From: an uncultured Synechococcus sp.
Lineage (GTDB): Bacteria; Cyanobacteriota; Cyanobacteriia; PCC-6307; Cyanobiaceae
Length of the DNA stretch: 37,176 bases
Direction: 5' to 3'
Assembly: GCA_937975655.1 (NCBI GenBank)
Contig: CALJTZ010000423.1
Coordinates: 1-37,176, forward strand
This document shows, in pieces, positions 13,896 through 21,915 of this stretch. The notes beneath the pieces are model-generated. The model searched no databases and was not told the origin of the DNA. It was given only the letters and a program-made list of their open reading frames with translations. Numbering within the stretch: the stretch's first letter is position 1; each line of letters begins with the position of its first letter. Position numbers and translations under genes: made by a program.

Positions 13896-14948
13896 ATGGC
13901 TGCCACTGTGCGGTCCGATGTGGTCATTCCCGAGATTTTTACCCCCTATCTCGAAGAAGCCACCACTCTGCGTAATGCCTTCATCGCTTCTGGCGTGGTG
14001 CAGCCCTTCGCTGCCCTCAACGCCACTGAAGGCGGTGATTACGTCAATGTCCCCTTCTGGTCCGCCAACCTGTCCGGCGATGCCGAGGTGCTGAGCGACT
14101 CCGGTTCGCTCACCCCTGGCAACATCACCGCCGACAAGCAGCGTGGTGTGATCCTGCATCGCGGCCGTGCCTGGGGCGTTCGGGAACTCGCCAAGCTCGC
14201 CGCTGGTGATGACCCCATGGGCGCCATCGGCAACAAGGTGGCCTCCTATGTCGCCTTCCAGCAGCAAAAGGATCTGCTGGCCAGCCTGGCCGGCATCTTC
14301 GGTGCGGTTGGCTCTAGCAACAGCAGCGCTTCCTTCGCTGGTCTGACCTTTGACGCTGGTGGTTCGGGTGAAACCGCCCTGTCCCCCCGTCACGTGGCCA
14401 AGGCTCGTGCGCTGCTGGGCGATCAGGGCGACAAGCTCTCGGTGATCTGCCTGCACTCGGCTGTCTACTACGACCTCGTAGAGCGCCGCGCCATCGACTA
14501 CGTGAGCGCCACTGAAGCCCGCGCCACTGCGGCTGCTTCCAACGCCGCAACCCCCGATGTCTTCGCCGGCAGCGTGGCTGGTGCTTACACCGCCGATGGC
14601 AGCGTGCCCTTCTACATGGGGATGCGCGTGATCGTCTCTGACGATGTGCAGACCAGCGGTACCGGCTCTTCCAAGAAGTACGCCACCTATTTCTTCACCC
14701 CCGGCGCTGTTGCCTCTGGCGAGCAGCAGGGTCTGAAGACCGAAGTGGACCGCGACATCCTGGCCCTAGCCGACTACATGGCCGTGTCTTGGCACAACTG
14801 CTTCCACCCCATCGGTGCGCAGTACCAGACCGCTGGTGGTGCTAACCCCAGCCAGGCCACCCTGGCCACCATCGCCAACTGGACCAAGGTGTACGACACC
14901 AAGAACATTGGCATCGTGCGCGGCACAGTTACCTCCAACTTCGACTGA
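13896..14948 (+). CDS. Major capsid protein
   Basis: A 350-aa protein from the ATG at 13896, which has a strong Shine-Dalgarno (TAGGAG, 13882-13887). An in-frame start at 13851 would ignore it. The N-terminus DVVIPEIFTPYLEEATTLRNAFIASGVVQP, then GDYVNVPFWSANLSGD and the later RGRAWGVRELAKLAAGDDPMGAI, match phage major head proteins in length and character (P-loop-less, E-loop-like segment, Ala/Gly-rich). The best ribosome-binding site in the head module fits the most abundant structural protein. HK97 fold is presumed. Confidence 0.85.
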   Translation: MAATVRSDVVIPEIFTPYLEEATTLRNAFIASGVVQPFAALNATEGGDYVNVPFWSANLSGDAEVLSDSGSLTPGNITADKQRGVILHRGRAWGVRELAKLAAGDDPMGAIGNKVASYVAFQQQKDLLASLAGIFGAVGSSNSSASFAGLTFDAGGSGETALSPRHVAKARALLGDQGDKLSVICLHSAVYYDLVERRAIDYVSATEARATAAASNAATPDVFAGSVAGAYTADGSVPFYMGMRVIVSDDVQTSGTGSSKKYATYFFTPGAVASGEQQGLKTEVDRDILALADYMAVSWHNCFHPIGAQYQTAGGANPSQATLATIANWTKVYDTKNIGIVRGTVTSNFD

Positions 14949-14957
14949 GGTTGAACC

Positions 14958-15128
14958 ATGGGACTGACCAGTTTCAATCTGGTCCGTCGTGAGGAAGAGG
15001 CTGCTGCTTCGGCGGCGGCCTCTCTTTCTACGGAGCCAGAACAACAGGCCTGCAGCGTGTCTGCGCCTGACCTGAAAAAGGGCCGTAAGAAGACCGGCAA
15101 CCTACCTACAGCGGAGGCTGAGGGCTGA
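14958..15128 (+). CDS. Small head-region protein (56 aa)
   Basis: Begins MGLTSFNLVRREEEAAASAA and ends basic (KKGRKKTGNLPTAEAEG). A short protein of this kind often follows the capsid gene. The TGATG overlap with the next gene supports it. It encloses the CGGCAACCTA variant at 15095-15104. Function unknown. Confidence 0.6.
   Translation: MGLTSFNLVRREEEAAASAAASLSTEPEQQACSVSAPDLKKGRKKTGNLPTAEAEG
15095..15104 (+). promoter_or_regulatory. CGGCAACCTA, one-mismatch copy of the recurring 10-mer
   Basis: Lies 23 nt upstream of the ATG at 15128, the same spacing as the exact copies, but inside coding sequence, so chance is possible. Confidence 0.3.
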
Positions 15129-15385
15129 TGGCTGTCTTCCCGGCAACAGAGCAAGCCGGCACCGTGTCTGGTGCAGGGTTTGAGCTGATCACTGACACGG
15201 CTGCCCACACCGGCCGCTTCTTTCGGCTTTATGCCCTGGAAGCTTCGGTGATTAGTGCCGCCACGGTGCAAAACGGCAGTGGCAACACCTTTGCTGCTGT
15301 GCCTTTGCCTGCTGGTGGCTCCATTGATGGTGTGTTCACCTCGGTGACACTCACCAGTGGCAAGGTCGTGGCATACAAGGTCTGA
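15128..15385 (+). CDS. Small beta-rich head protein, possible capsid decoration protein (85 aa)
   Basis: All-beta character with alternating hydrophobic residues (GFELITDTAAHTGRFFRLYALEASVISAATVQNGSGNTF...GSIDGVFTSVTLTSGKVVAYKV). Proteins of this size and style next to the capsid gene often form decoration trimers or spikes. TGATG overlaps at both ends. Function inferred only. Confidence 0.6.
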   Translation: MAVFPATEQAGTVSGAGFELITDTAAHTGRFFRLYALEASVISAATVQNGSGNTFAAVPLPAGGSIDGVFTSVTLTSGKVVAYKV

Positions 15386-15522
15386 TGGCTGTTAAGGCCA
15401 AGGCGGGGCTCAGCACCCGCCTTTTCAAGCAATCACCCCCCAAGCGCACCCGCCAGGGTCAAGGTCAGCACAGCCGCCCGAAGCCTGGCCGCAAGCTGAG
15501 CCGAGGCCAAGGCCGTGGCTGA
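15385..15522 (+). CDS. Tiny very basic protein (45 aa)
   Basis: MAVKAKAGLSTRLFKQSPPKRTRQ... ends KPGRKLSRGQGRG: a highly basic, probably disordered peptide. It could bind packaged DNA or be a co-folded head protein. TGATG start; the stop overlaps the next GTG by 8 nt. Confidence 0.55.
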   Translation: MAVKAKAGLSTRLFKQSPPKRTRQGQGQHSRPKPGRKLSRGQGRG

Positions 15523-16528
15523 TCTCTCTCAGCAGATTGAGGCATTCCTGCGCAATGCCCTCAAGGAAAAGCAGCTGGAAGACCGCCTGATCCGTCAGGC
15601 CCTGCGCGACCTGCGCACCACGCTGGCCGCTGTGGAGCGGGTCGTGGGGCAGTCCGGTGTGTTGGCCGTGGGCCCCAACCGCGAGCGCACCATTCAGTCC
15701 ATCACCGCAGCGGTGGCCAAGAGCGTGCAGGACAGCTTTGGTGTCCCCCAGCTGGCCGCCATGCAGGAAGCCCTGGCCCCGTTTGTGGAGCAGCAGCTGA
15801 CCTTTGCGCGGCGCATGGTCACCATGGCCGGTGGCAATCTGAGCGCCCCTGTGGGGGTGGCGGTCAATGCTGCCCAGGTGCAGGGCATCGTCAATGCAGC
15901 GGTGGTGGGCGGTAAGACCCTGAGCACCCAGCTGACCCAGACGCTGCCGGCCACGGTGGCAGACCGGGTGGAGCGCTTCATTCGCCTCGGCCTGTCGGAT
16001 CTGGGCGGCGAGGTGTTTGCCACCTATGAGGATGCGGTGGTGCGCACCACGGCCAACAACGTCGAGGCGATCATCCGCACCGGTGTGCATGAGGTGGGCA
16101 ATGCTGCCCAGCAGGCCATCTATGAGTTTGAGGCCGACCCCGACTGGCTGGGTGCCGATGGACTGGTCTGGACGGCCACGCTCGATTCAGCGGTCTGCCC
16201 GATCTGCCTGAAGCTGGACGGCAAGCGCTTTCCCACCGACTACCGCAAGGTTTCACCCCATCCGAATTGCCGCTGTTACCTCGTGCCGTGGAAATGGCGC
16301 AACGAGGATATGACCGATCCCTCTGGGCGATCCGTGGCCCCGAAGCGGCCTGCCGAGGGTGATGGCGATCAAGAAGCCCTGGACTTCAAGGTGGCCGCCA
16401 AGCGCTGGGTGGTGGATAACCCCGCCACAGCCCAATCCATCTTTGGCAAGAAGCTTGGCCAGCGGCTTGTGGACGGTGAGATCGGCTTCGATAAGGCCGT
16501 CAAGCTCTGGCAATCACCCAAGACCTAG
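15515..16528 (+). CDS. Minor head protein (SPP1 gp7 / Mu gpF-like)
   Basis: A 337-aa protein with a GTG start. The C-terminal domain holds the family signature: TTANNVEAIIRTGVHEVGNAAQQAIYEF, then WTATLDSAVCPICLKLDGKRFP, then SPHPNCRCYLVPW. The Cys pairs (CPIC, CRC) and PHPNCRC are diagnostic. These proteins bind portal and are packed in the prohead, where they help DNA delivery. The N-terminal half is long helix. A Lys-rich tail domain (KVAAKRWVVDNPATAQSIFGKKLGQRLV) is extra. Confidence 0.88.
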   Translation: MADLSQQIEAFLRNALKEKQLEDRLIRQALRDLRTTLAAVERVVGQSGVLAVGPNRERTIQSITAAVAKSVQDSFGVPQLAAMQEALAPFVEQQLTFARRMVTMAGGNLSAPVGVAVNAAQVQGIVNAAVVGGKTLSTQLTQTLPATVADRVERFIRLGLSDLGGEVFATYEDAVVRTTANNVEAIIRTGVHEVGNAAQQAIYEFEADPDWLGADGLVWTATLDSAVCPICLKLDGKRFPTDYRKVSPHPNCRCYLVPWKWRNEDMTDPSGRSVAPKRPAEGDGDQEALDFKVAAKRWVVDNPATAQSIFGKKLGQRLVDGEIGFDKAVKLWQSPKT

Positions 16529-16530
16529 GC

Positions 16531-16540
16531 CGGCAACTTA
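16531..16540 (+). promoter_or_regulatory. CGGCAACTTA motif copy 1 (exact)
   Basis: Lies in the 31-nt gap after the minor head gene. It ends 19 nt before the ATG at 16560 and is followed by AGGGCAAGAG. One of four exact copies in the window, each in a short gap upstream of a structural gene; candidate phage late promoter or other control element. Confidence 0.55.
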
Positions 16541-16559
16541 AGGGCAAGAGTGCCTTGCC

Positions 16560-17117
16560 ATGCCCGTCACCGTTGTTGCTACCGCTGGCGCCAGCAATGC
16601 CAACAGCTACCTGTCGGTGGCAGCTGCAGACGATCTCGCCAACCTGTACCTCGGCACCCTGAGCTGGGCATCGGCCTCAACGGATAACAAGGGCCGGGCC
16701 TTGATCATGGCCACCCGCTATCTCGACGAGCTGGCCTATGTCGGCACCAAGGCCTCCAGCACGCAAAGCCTGCTCTGGCCCCGCAGTGAGGCGGAATGCG
16801 GTGATTGGACCTTCACTAGCAGCGAAATCCCGCAGCCGATCAAGCAGGCCACCTTTGATCTGGCCGAGGCCCTGCTGGCGGACAGCACCGCCCTGGCCGG
16901 CAACGGCAGCGGTAGTGCCGAGCTGATTCCTGGCATCCCCAACGCCAACCTCAAGCGGGCCAGCGTCGATGTGATCAGCGTGGAGTTCAACAGCACCCAG
17001 CAGGCCGAAAGCAAAAACGCCCTCAACGTGGTGCCGCACCTCGCGCAGGTGCTCGGTTGTTTGTGCCTATCCACCGCAGCATCCGCCTACGGAATGCTTC
17101 GGGTGCAGCGAAGTTAA
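16560..17117 (+). CDS. Head-tail connector, DnaT-like (Ad1-type)
   Basis: A 185-aa protein. SNANSYLSVAAADDLANLYLGTLSW, IMATRYLDELAYVGTKASSTQSLLWPRSE and IPQPIKQATFDLAEALL give the pattern of phage proteins annotated as DnaT-like ssDNA-binding; in siphoviruses they are neck/adaptor proteins. Position after the minor head protein agrees with an adaptor. The end (CLCLSTAASAYGMLRVQRS) lies 8 nt before the sigma factor gene. Confidence 0.72.
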   Translation: MPVTVVATAGASNANSYLSVAAADDLANLYLGTLSWASASTDNKGRALIMATRYLDELAYVGTKASSTQSLLWPRSEAECGDWTFTSSEIPQPIKQATFDLAEALLADSTALAGNGSGSAELIPGIPNANLKRASVDVISVEFNSTQQAESKNALNVVPHLAQVLGCLCLSTAASAYGMLRVQRS

Positions 17118-17125
17118 AATACAGA

Positions 17126-17704
17126 ATGGCACTACTCACTGACCAACTTGAGCTGTTCGGGGTAGCGACAGGCCCTGCACCCAAGAAGCGCAGTGGGGAT
17201 CGTTTGGCCCAACCGCTCAGCCGAGAAGAACAGCGGCGTTTTGGCCAGATGTATGTGGACAACATCGGATTGATCAAGTTCTTCTGCAACAAGCTGGCCA
17301 GCAAGTACCGGCACTGCATGGCCGTGGAGGATATTGATTCCTGCGTGGACATCGGCTTCCTGCGGGCCTGCAGGGCCTGGGATCCCGAGCGCGGCAAGCT
17401 CAGCACCATCTTCTGGCCGTATGCCCAAGGGGAGGTGCTGCACTACCTGCGCAGCAACAACTGGAGCATCAAGGCCCCGCATCAGGTGCGGCTGCTGGGC
17501 AATCAGGCCCGCAAGCTGTTGGACTTGGGCTGGAGCACCGCAGCGGTGTGCCAAGAGCTGGGCTGCAGCAAGACCGACCTCAAGGATGCGCTGGTGGCCA
17601 CCTCCGGTGTGGCGCACGATGTGAAAGGCTTTGATCTGCACGTGTCGCCCTATGCGACGCCGTGGGAAGTGCTGGAAGCCGAAGAGGAGCGACTGGCGGC
17701 CTAA
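17126..17704 (+). CDS. Phage-encoded sigma-70-family RNA polymerase sigma factor
   Basis: A 192-aa protein from the ATG at 17126. Residues ~45-115 (MYVDNIGLIKFFCNKLASKY...VEDIDSCVDIGFLRACRAWDPERGKLSTIFWPYAQGEVLHYLRSN) fit sigma region 2: a core-binding helix (region 2.2 with DIGFLRACRAWDP), then the -10 recognition helix with aromatic residues (FSTIFWPYA-like STIFWPYAQGEVLHYLR). A C-terminal helical part (WSTAAVCQELGCSKTDLKDALVATSG) resembles the helix-turn-helix of region 4. No region 1, so it is an alternative sigma. It should direct host RNA polymerase to phage promoters. Its place inside the structural module, and the motif copy 2 nt after its stop, suggest a late-gene regulator. Confidence 0.8.
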   Translation: MALLTDQLELFGVATGPAPKKRSGDRLAQPLSREEQRRFGQMYVDNIGLIKFFCNKLASKYRHCMAVEDIDSCVDIGFLRACRAWDPERGKLSTIFWPYAQGEVLHYLRSNNWSIKAPHQVRLLGNQARKLLDLGWSTAAVCQELGCSKTDLKDALVATSGVAHDVKGFDLHVSPYATPWEVLEAEEERLAA

Positions 17705-17705
17705 A

Positions 17706-17715
17706 CGGCAACTTA
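17706..17715 (+). promoter_or_regulatory. CGGCAACTTA motif copy 2 (exact)
   Basis: Starts 2 nt after the sigma factor stop and ends 24 nt before the tail tube ATG at 17740. Confidence 0.55.
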
Positions 17716-17739
17716 AAGCACACGCCAAAGGAACTGACC

Positions 17740-18219
17740 ATGGCTACAGGTGCCTTCTTTGCGGCGCTGGGCTATCGCTTCTACGTGAAGGCTGGCACCA
17801 CCGCCTCCACCGTGCCCACCACCAGCACCGGTATGGTTGAGGTGCTAAGCCTCACCAACGCTGGCATTCAGGGATCGTCCGACACCACGGACGTGCTCGA
17901 CTACGGCAGCACCCAGGGCTTCAAGGCCAGCCTGGTGACCGGCCAGAGCTACACCATCCCCTGCACCATGAACCTCAGTCTTAACGACGCGGGCTATCTG
18001 GTGCTCAAGCAGGCCGCTCTGGATGCCGCCAGTGGCGTGACCGTGGAGTGGTATCGCGAGTCTCCTGAGATGAGTGCTACCGGCAACCCCGAGAAGCACG
18101 CTGGCATCGCCTTCGTTACTGATTTTTCTGAAGACGTGCAGGCTGGCAATGTCAGCCAAGTGAGCTTTACCTTGACGGGTTATGGGGCTTATTCGTGGAC
18201 CGCTGAGACGAATGCCTGA
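17740..18219 (+). CDS. Major tail tube protein
   Basis: A 159-aa protein. The ATG at 17740 follows AAAGGAACT, a fair ribosome-binding site. It is beta-rich (FVKAGTTASTVPTTSTGMVEVLSLTNAGIQGSSDTTDVLDYGSTQGFKASLVTGQSYTIPCTMNLSL...QVSFTLTGYGAYSW), matching lambda gpV-like tail tube proteins with the ring fold and the polar TTD loop. It forms the hexameric rings of the tail. A strong terminator follows. Immediate neighbours are the connector, the sigma factor and the tape measure region. Confidence 0.8.
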   Translation: MATGAFFAALGYRFYVKAGTTASTVPTTSTGMVEVLSLTNAGIQGSSDTTDVLDYGSTQGFKASLVTGQSYTIPCTMNLSLNDAGYLVLKQAALDAASGVTVEWYRESPEMSATGNPEKHAGIAFVTDFSEDVQAGNVSQVSFTLTGYGAYSWTAETNA

Positions 18220-18245
18220 GGCTAACTAGAGCGGAGAGGCTCAAG

Positions 18246-18275
18246 GCGGTGGGTTTGCGGGCCCACCGCTTTTTT
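18246..18275 (+). terminator. Strong Rho-independent terminator after the tail tube gene
   Basis: GCGGTGGG (18246-18253), 8-nt loop, CCCACCGC (18262-18269), then six T's (18270-18275). The plus-strand U-tract makes it directional for the tail tube transcript. It sits between two convergent genes. Confidence 0.93.
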
Positions 18276-18279
18276 ATGC

Positions 18280-18708
18280 CTAGAGGTTGTTGCCTGACAA
18301 CTTGGCCCACTCCGCCGCAAAGAACCGTTCCATCGGTTGGTTGTCCAGCGCGGGCTTGATCCAGTTGCGGCCCGGCACCACCGTGCCCCGTGATGTGGTG
18401 TATCCGGTGAGGATCAACGCCGAGTAGGGCGTGTCCCAGGTGAAGCGCAGCTCGGTGGCGCTGGGGCGGTCTCGGCGCTGGGAGCGCAGGAACCGGCCCG
18501 TGTCCACGATGTCCCGTGGCGAGGTTTCAATGGTGCCGTTCTTGCGGTACGTCTTGCGCGGCCAGGGGAACTGCACCAGCTGGATCTCTTCTTTGAGCTG
18601 CTGATCCATGACCTTGCCGTAGCCGGTCAGGATCACGGGCACCCGTAGCTTGAGCTGATTGGCATTCCAGCCAGTCAGCTTGAAGGTGGAGCGGACCTGG
18701 AGGGCCAT
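18280..18708 (-). CDS. HK97 gp10-like tail-completion protein, on the minus strand
   Basis: A 142-aa protein: VRSTFKLTGWNANQLKLRVPVILTGYGKVMDQQLKEEIQLVQFPWPRKTYRKNGTIETSPRDIVDTGRFLRSQRRDR...TWDTPYSALILTGYTT...GRNWIKPAL. This follows the gp10/neck pattern: N-terminal helices, the D-TG-LR-S segment, then a beta part ending in GRNWI-PAL. It would link head and tail. Unusually it is coded opposite to all other structural genes, overlapping by 1 nt the stop of its upstream partner. Confidence 0.7.
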   Translation of the reverse strand: MALQVRSTFKLTGWNANQLKLRVPVILTGYGKVMDQQLKEEIQLVQFPWPRKTYRKNGTIETSPRDIVDTGRFLRSQRRDRPSATELRFTWDTPYSALILTGYTTSRGTVVPGRNWIKPALDNQPMERFFAAEWAKLSGNNL

Positions 18709-19109
18709 CAGAGCTGGCTGTAGCGGGCCAGGCGGATCTTGTCGCCGAGGACGGACTGAATGGTGCTGCCGAGCAGGCCGGTGCTGCCGTAGGGGTGCCG
18801 AGCTGCCAGCACCTCGCAGGGCACGGCATCTTCCCCATTGACGCTGAGCAGTCCGGTGATGCCGGGTTTGATGCGGGCATCCAAGGCCTGGGGATTGACG
18901 GCATACCCCTCGTAGGTGTCGTCTTTGACCTCAACGCCTGGCAGGTCTCTGACTTGCTCTAGTGATCCAAAGGTTCGCAGATACAGCTCTGCTGTCACGC
19001 TTTCAGTGGCCGGAGTCACGTTGCCTGTGACTGGATCGGTGTAGGTGCCAACAGTTGGAACCGTGAAAGTCACGGTGGCGTTGGCGAGGGCAGCAAGGGC
19101 GCTTGTCAT
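18708..19109 (-). CDS. Minor structural (connector/neck-like) protein, on the minus strand
   Basis: A 133-aa beta-rich protein (ATVTFTVPTVGTYTDPVTGNVTPATESVTAELYLRT... and LDARIKPGITGLLSVNGEDAVPCEVLAARHPYGSTGLLGS). The style fits a head-tail joining protein or stopper, and it forms a two-gene unit with the gp10-like gene. The ATG at 19109 lies 15 nt from the motif at 19125 and is divergent from the tape measure gene. Family not identified. Confidence 0.6.
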   Translation of the reverse strand: MTSALAALANATVTFTVPTVGTYTDPVTGNVTPATESVTAELYLRTFGSLEQVRDLPGVEVKDDTYEGYAVNPQALDARIKPGITGLLSVNGEDAVPCEVLAARHPYGSTGLLGSTIQSVLGDKIRLARYSQL

Positions 19110-19124
19110 TCCCTAGTTTCCCAC

Positions 19125-19134
19125 CGGCAACTTA
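19125..19134 (+). promoter_or_regulatory. CGGCAACTTA motif copy 3 (exact)
   Basis: In the 47-nt gap between the divergent minus-strand gene and the tape measure gene. It ends 22 nt before the GTG at 19157 and must lie at the start of a transcript going right, because the previous plus-strand transcript has been terminated at 18275. Confidence 0.6.
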
Positions 19135-19156
19135 GTGGACGACATGGGTTGCAGGA

Positions 19157-21187
19157 GTGGCGGAGGCGCTAGGTCAAGCGGTACTCACTCTTGCCGTTGA
19201 TGATCGGCAGTACAAGGCAGGGCTTGATCAATCCAAGCGGCTGGCAGAGCAGACCGGCACCCAGATCAACCGCAGCCTGCAGGTCAAAGGTGGTGGCCTG
19301 TTTGGTGATGTTGGCGCTGAACTAGGAGCGCTAAAGGGTGGCCTGGCCTCTGGTGCGCTGGCAGCTGCCGGTGTCGCCGTGGCGGTGGGGGCCATTGGCT
19401 ACGCCACCATCCAAGCGGCGGGCGATGCCCAGAAGCTGACCGCTGCCTTCACCGGCCTCACCGGATCCGCCTCAGCAGCAGCACAACTGCGGCAGGAACT
19501 CTTCACCCTGTCCAAGGCCACACCGTTCAAGAACGATGAGCTACTCAGCGCTGCTCAGCGGTTCCTGGCCGTGGGTGTGGAAGCCGAGAACCTCGGCGGC
19601 ACCATCAACCGCATTGGTGCCTTGGCAGCCCAGTCCGGTCAGAGCCTGGACCGTGTGGGTCTGATCTACGCCCAAGTGTTTGCCAAAGGCCGGCTGCAGG
19701 GGGAGGAAAACCTGCAGTTCCTGGAGGCAGGCATCGACCTGAACAGCCAGCTGGCCAAGGTCACCGGCTTGTCAGGCCAAGCCCTGCAGGATGCGATGAG
19801 CAAGGGCAAGATCAGCCTTAACGACGTGAACCGGGCCATCGTGCTGGCCACCGGCAGCATGGCCGCCCTAGAGGGTGCTGGGCAGTCGGTCAGCGTCAAG
19901 TTCGCCAACATCGGCGACAACGTGCAGCAGGTGTTCCTGGGCTTTGCCCAAGCCATCACCCCCGCGCTGTCGGCGGCCTTTGACGTGATTAACAAGGCGT
20001 TTGACCGCCTGTTCCCCTCGCTGGAGAGCATCACGCAGTTTTTCAGCCCGCTCACCAAGGAGGCCCAGCGCTTTGCCGAGCTGCTGGAGAAAAACCCACG
20101 GGTGGTGGAGGCCTTGGCACTGGCCTTTGAATCGCTCCTGAACACGGCCATCACCCCGATCCTTGAGGGCATCGGCAGCATCAATGAAGGCCTAGAGAAG
20201 AATCCGCAAGGGCTGATTGATTCCATCGTCCAGCTGGAGCTGCGCCTGCGGCAGGCCGCCCTGACCGCCAGCGGCCTGGTCAAGATCATCACCGCCCAGG
20301 TCCGGTTTGGCGGCATCTTGGCGCCCGAGGGGCGGTCGCAGGTGGACTCTGGCCTCCAGGACATCAACAAGGCCATTTCAGCAAAAGCTATAGAGGTGCC
20401 CGTCAACCTTCGGGTTGAAGACCAGAAAACGGCAGCTTTGGCGGGCGAACTCACCGACAAGCTGGCCGCTGGCGTCAATGAAGAATCGGGCAAGATCCTT
20501 GACGGTCTGTTCAAGCAAAATGTTGCTGATCTGCAGATTGAAGGCATCCTCGCCAGGATTGATGCCGCCAAGCAGCTGGCTACCCTAGAAGGCACAGCCT
20601 TATTGGTGCTGCAAAAGCAATTGGCCATCGAAGACAAAAAACGTGAGGCCAAAGAAGCAGAACTGGCCTTAGAGCGCGAACTGGCCAAGCCCGCCGGTGA
20701 TGGCAAGAACGGCACCCGCAGCAGTGAGCGGGTGGATGATCTGCTGATCAAGCAGCAGCAAGCCAACGCAGAAGTGCTTTTGGCTTATCAAGAGGCAGGC
20801 GCCAGCCTGGCCAAGAATGCCAAGACGGCGGCAGAGTCATTGAAGGATGCCCAAAAGAATATGCAGGGCGTCTTGCGTGGTGGTTTTGACTACTTAAGCG
20901 CCAACCTGCAACGGGAGCAGTTGGCAAGGGCGCGTGCTTCTGTTCAACCCTTGGTGGACCGTGGCATCATTCGCCAAGGCATTGATATATCCACCCCAGA
21001 CAAGCTGTTTGCTGTCGCTGGCTTTGCCGACAGCTTCAACAATGCCGAAAAGGATCTCAACAAGGCGCTGAGAGAAAACACGGCCGCCCAGCAGGCCTTG
21101 GCAACCAAGGATTGGAACGTGGTGGTGTCAGTGCCTGGAGGCACTGCATCCGGTGACGTTGTTGGAGCAGTCAACTCACGGCTATGA
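19157..21187 (+). CDS. Tail tape measure protein
   Basis: A 676-aa protein with a GTG start preceded by GCAGGA. The N-terminal part has LTLAVDDRQYKAGLDQSKRLAEQTGTQINRSL, the usual start of tape measure proteins. Next comes a Gly/Ala-rich membrane-like stretch (residues ~58-85) and the conserved block QLRQELFTLSKATPFKNDELLSAAQRFLAVGVEAENL...RVGLIYAQVFAKGRLQGEENLQFLEAGIDLNSQLAKVTG. Long helices follow to the end. It sets tail length and is ejected with DNA. At 676 aa a short tail is expected. Confidence 0.9.
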   Translation: MAEALGQAVLTLAVDDRQYKAGLDQSKRLAEQTGTQINRSLQVKGGGLFGDVGAELGALKGGLASGALAAAGVAVAVGAIGYATIQAAGDAQKLTAAFTGLTGSASAAAQLRQELFTLSKATPFKNDELLSAAQRFLAVGVEAENLGGTINRIGALAAQSGQSLDRVGLIYAQVFAKGRLQGEENLQFLEAGIDLNSQLAKVTGLSGQALQDAMSKGKISLNDVNRAIVLATGSMAALEGAGQSVSVKFANIGDNVQQVFLGFAQAITPALSAAFDVINKAFDRLFPSLESITQFFSPLTKEAQRFAELLEKNPRVVEALALAFESLLNTAITPILEGIGSINEGLEKNPQGLIDSIVQLELRLRQAALTASGLVKIITAQVRFGGILAPEGRSQVDSGLQDINKAISAKAIEVPVNLRVEDQKTAALAGELTDKLAAGVNEESGKILDGLFKQNVADLQIEGILARIDAAKQLATLEGTALLVLQKQLAIEDKKREAKEAELALERELAKPAGDGKNGTRSSERVDDLLIKQQQANAEVLLAYQEAGASLAKNAKTAAESLKDAQKNMQGVLRGGFDYLSANLQREQLARARASVQPLVDRGIIRQGIDISTPDKLFAVAGFADSFNNAEKDLNKALRENTAAQQALATKDWNVVVSVPGGTASGDVVGAVNSRL

Positions 21188-21915
21188 CCTTTTCCATCGG
21201 CGCTTTTTCCTGTTCCCTGCTCACCGCCCAGCCGCTGGGCTACGAGGGTGATGCCCGCCAAGGGCTCACGGCTCGCACCTGGCGCATCAGTGGCCTGTTG
21301 ACCACTGCTCAGTGGCAATCGCTGCTCAGTGTCTATGACACCTGGCAGGCGGCCCGCATCCAAGACCCCGACACGCTCACTAGCAACAGCGTTGGCACCA
21401 CCGTGTCGTTCACGGGCAGCGCCAATGGCGTGAGCTGGAGCGGCATCGGCTGCTGGTTCTCTGAAGCGCCCAGTGGTGAGCAGGTGGGGGCCTATGTCCA
21501 GGCGTCCGTGACGCTGGTTCACGCCGCCGAAGCGCTAGCCGTGCTGCGGAAGGATCAGCTGCTCGGCGCGGCCCGCTTCTACTTCGGTACCTACACCCTC
21601 GGTAGCACCACCCTGCAGCTGCTCAAGCCGGCGGAAACCTACCAAGACACCCCCAACTTGGCATTGACGGCAAGCGGTGCCACCTACATCACAGGGCCTT
21701 TGAGCGCTACGCGGGTGCGGCAGGTCGAAGGCGACACCAACGCGGCTGGCTGGGCGGCCATCCAGAGCTGGTATGAGTCCACCATCACTTCCACACCGGC
21801 TGCCGGGGCTTGGTTCCCGATCAGTGCCCCCAGTGCCACCGCTGAGGCCCAAATCGTCGGCGGTGTTCGCGCTGACCTCTACACCGTCTCAATCTCCCTG
21901 GGGCAGGCCAAGTAA
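21184..21915 (+). CDS. Distal tail protein-like
   Basis: A 243-aa beta-rich protein coupled to the tape measure gene by ATGA. Two similar halves seem present (RTWRISGLLTTAQWQSLLSVYDTW near residue 38 and SATRVRQVEGDTNAAGWAAIQSWYEST near 180), each with a helix of the type found in tail proteins that bridge tube and hub. Position directly after the tape measure and before the hub protein is the usual one for Dit. Stop and next ATG overlap as TAATG. Confidence 0.6.
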   Translation: MTFSIGAFSCSLLTAQPLGYEGDARQGLTARTWRISGLLTTAQWQSLLSVYDTWQAARIQDPDTLTSNSVGTTVSFTGSANGVSWSGIGCWFSEAPSGEQVGAYVQASVTLVHAAEALAVLRKDQLLGAARFYFGTYTLGSTTLQLLKPAETYQDTPNLALTASGATYITGPLSATRVRQVEGDTNAAGWAAIQSWYESTITSTPAAGAWFPISAPSATAEAQIVGGVRADLYTVSISLGQAK

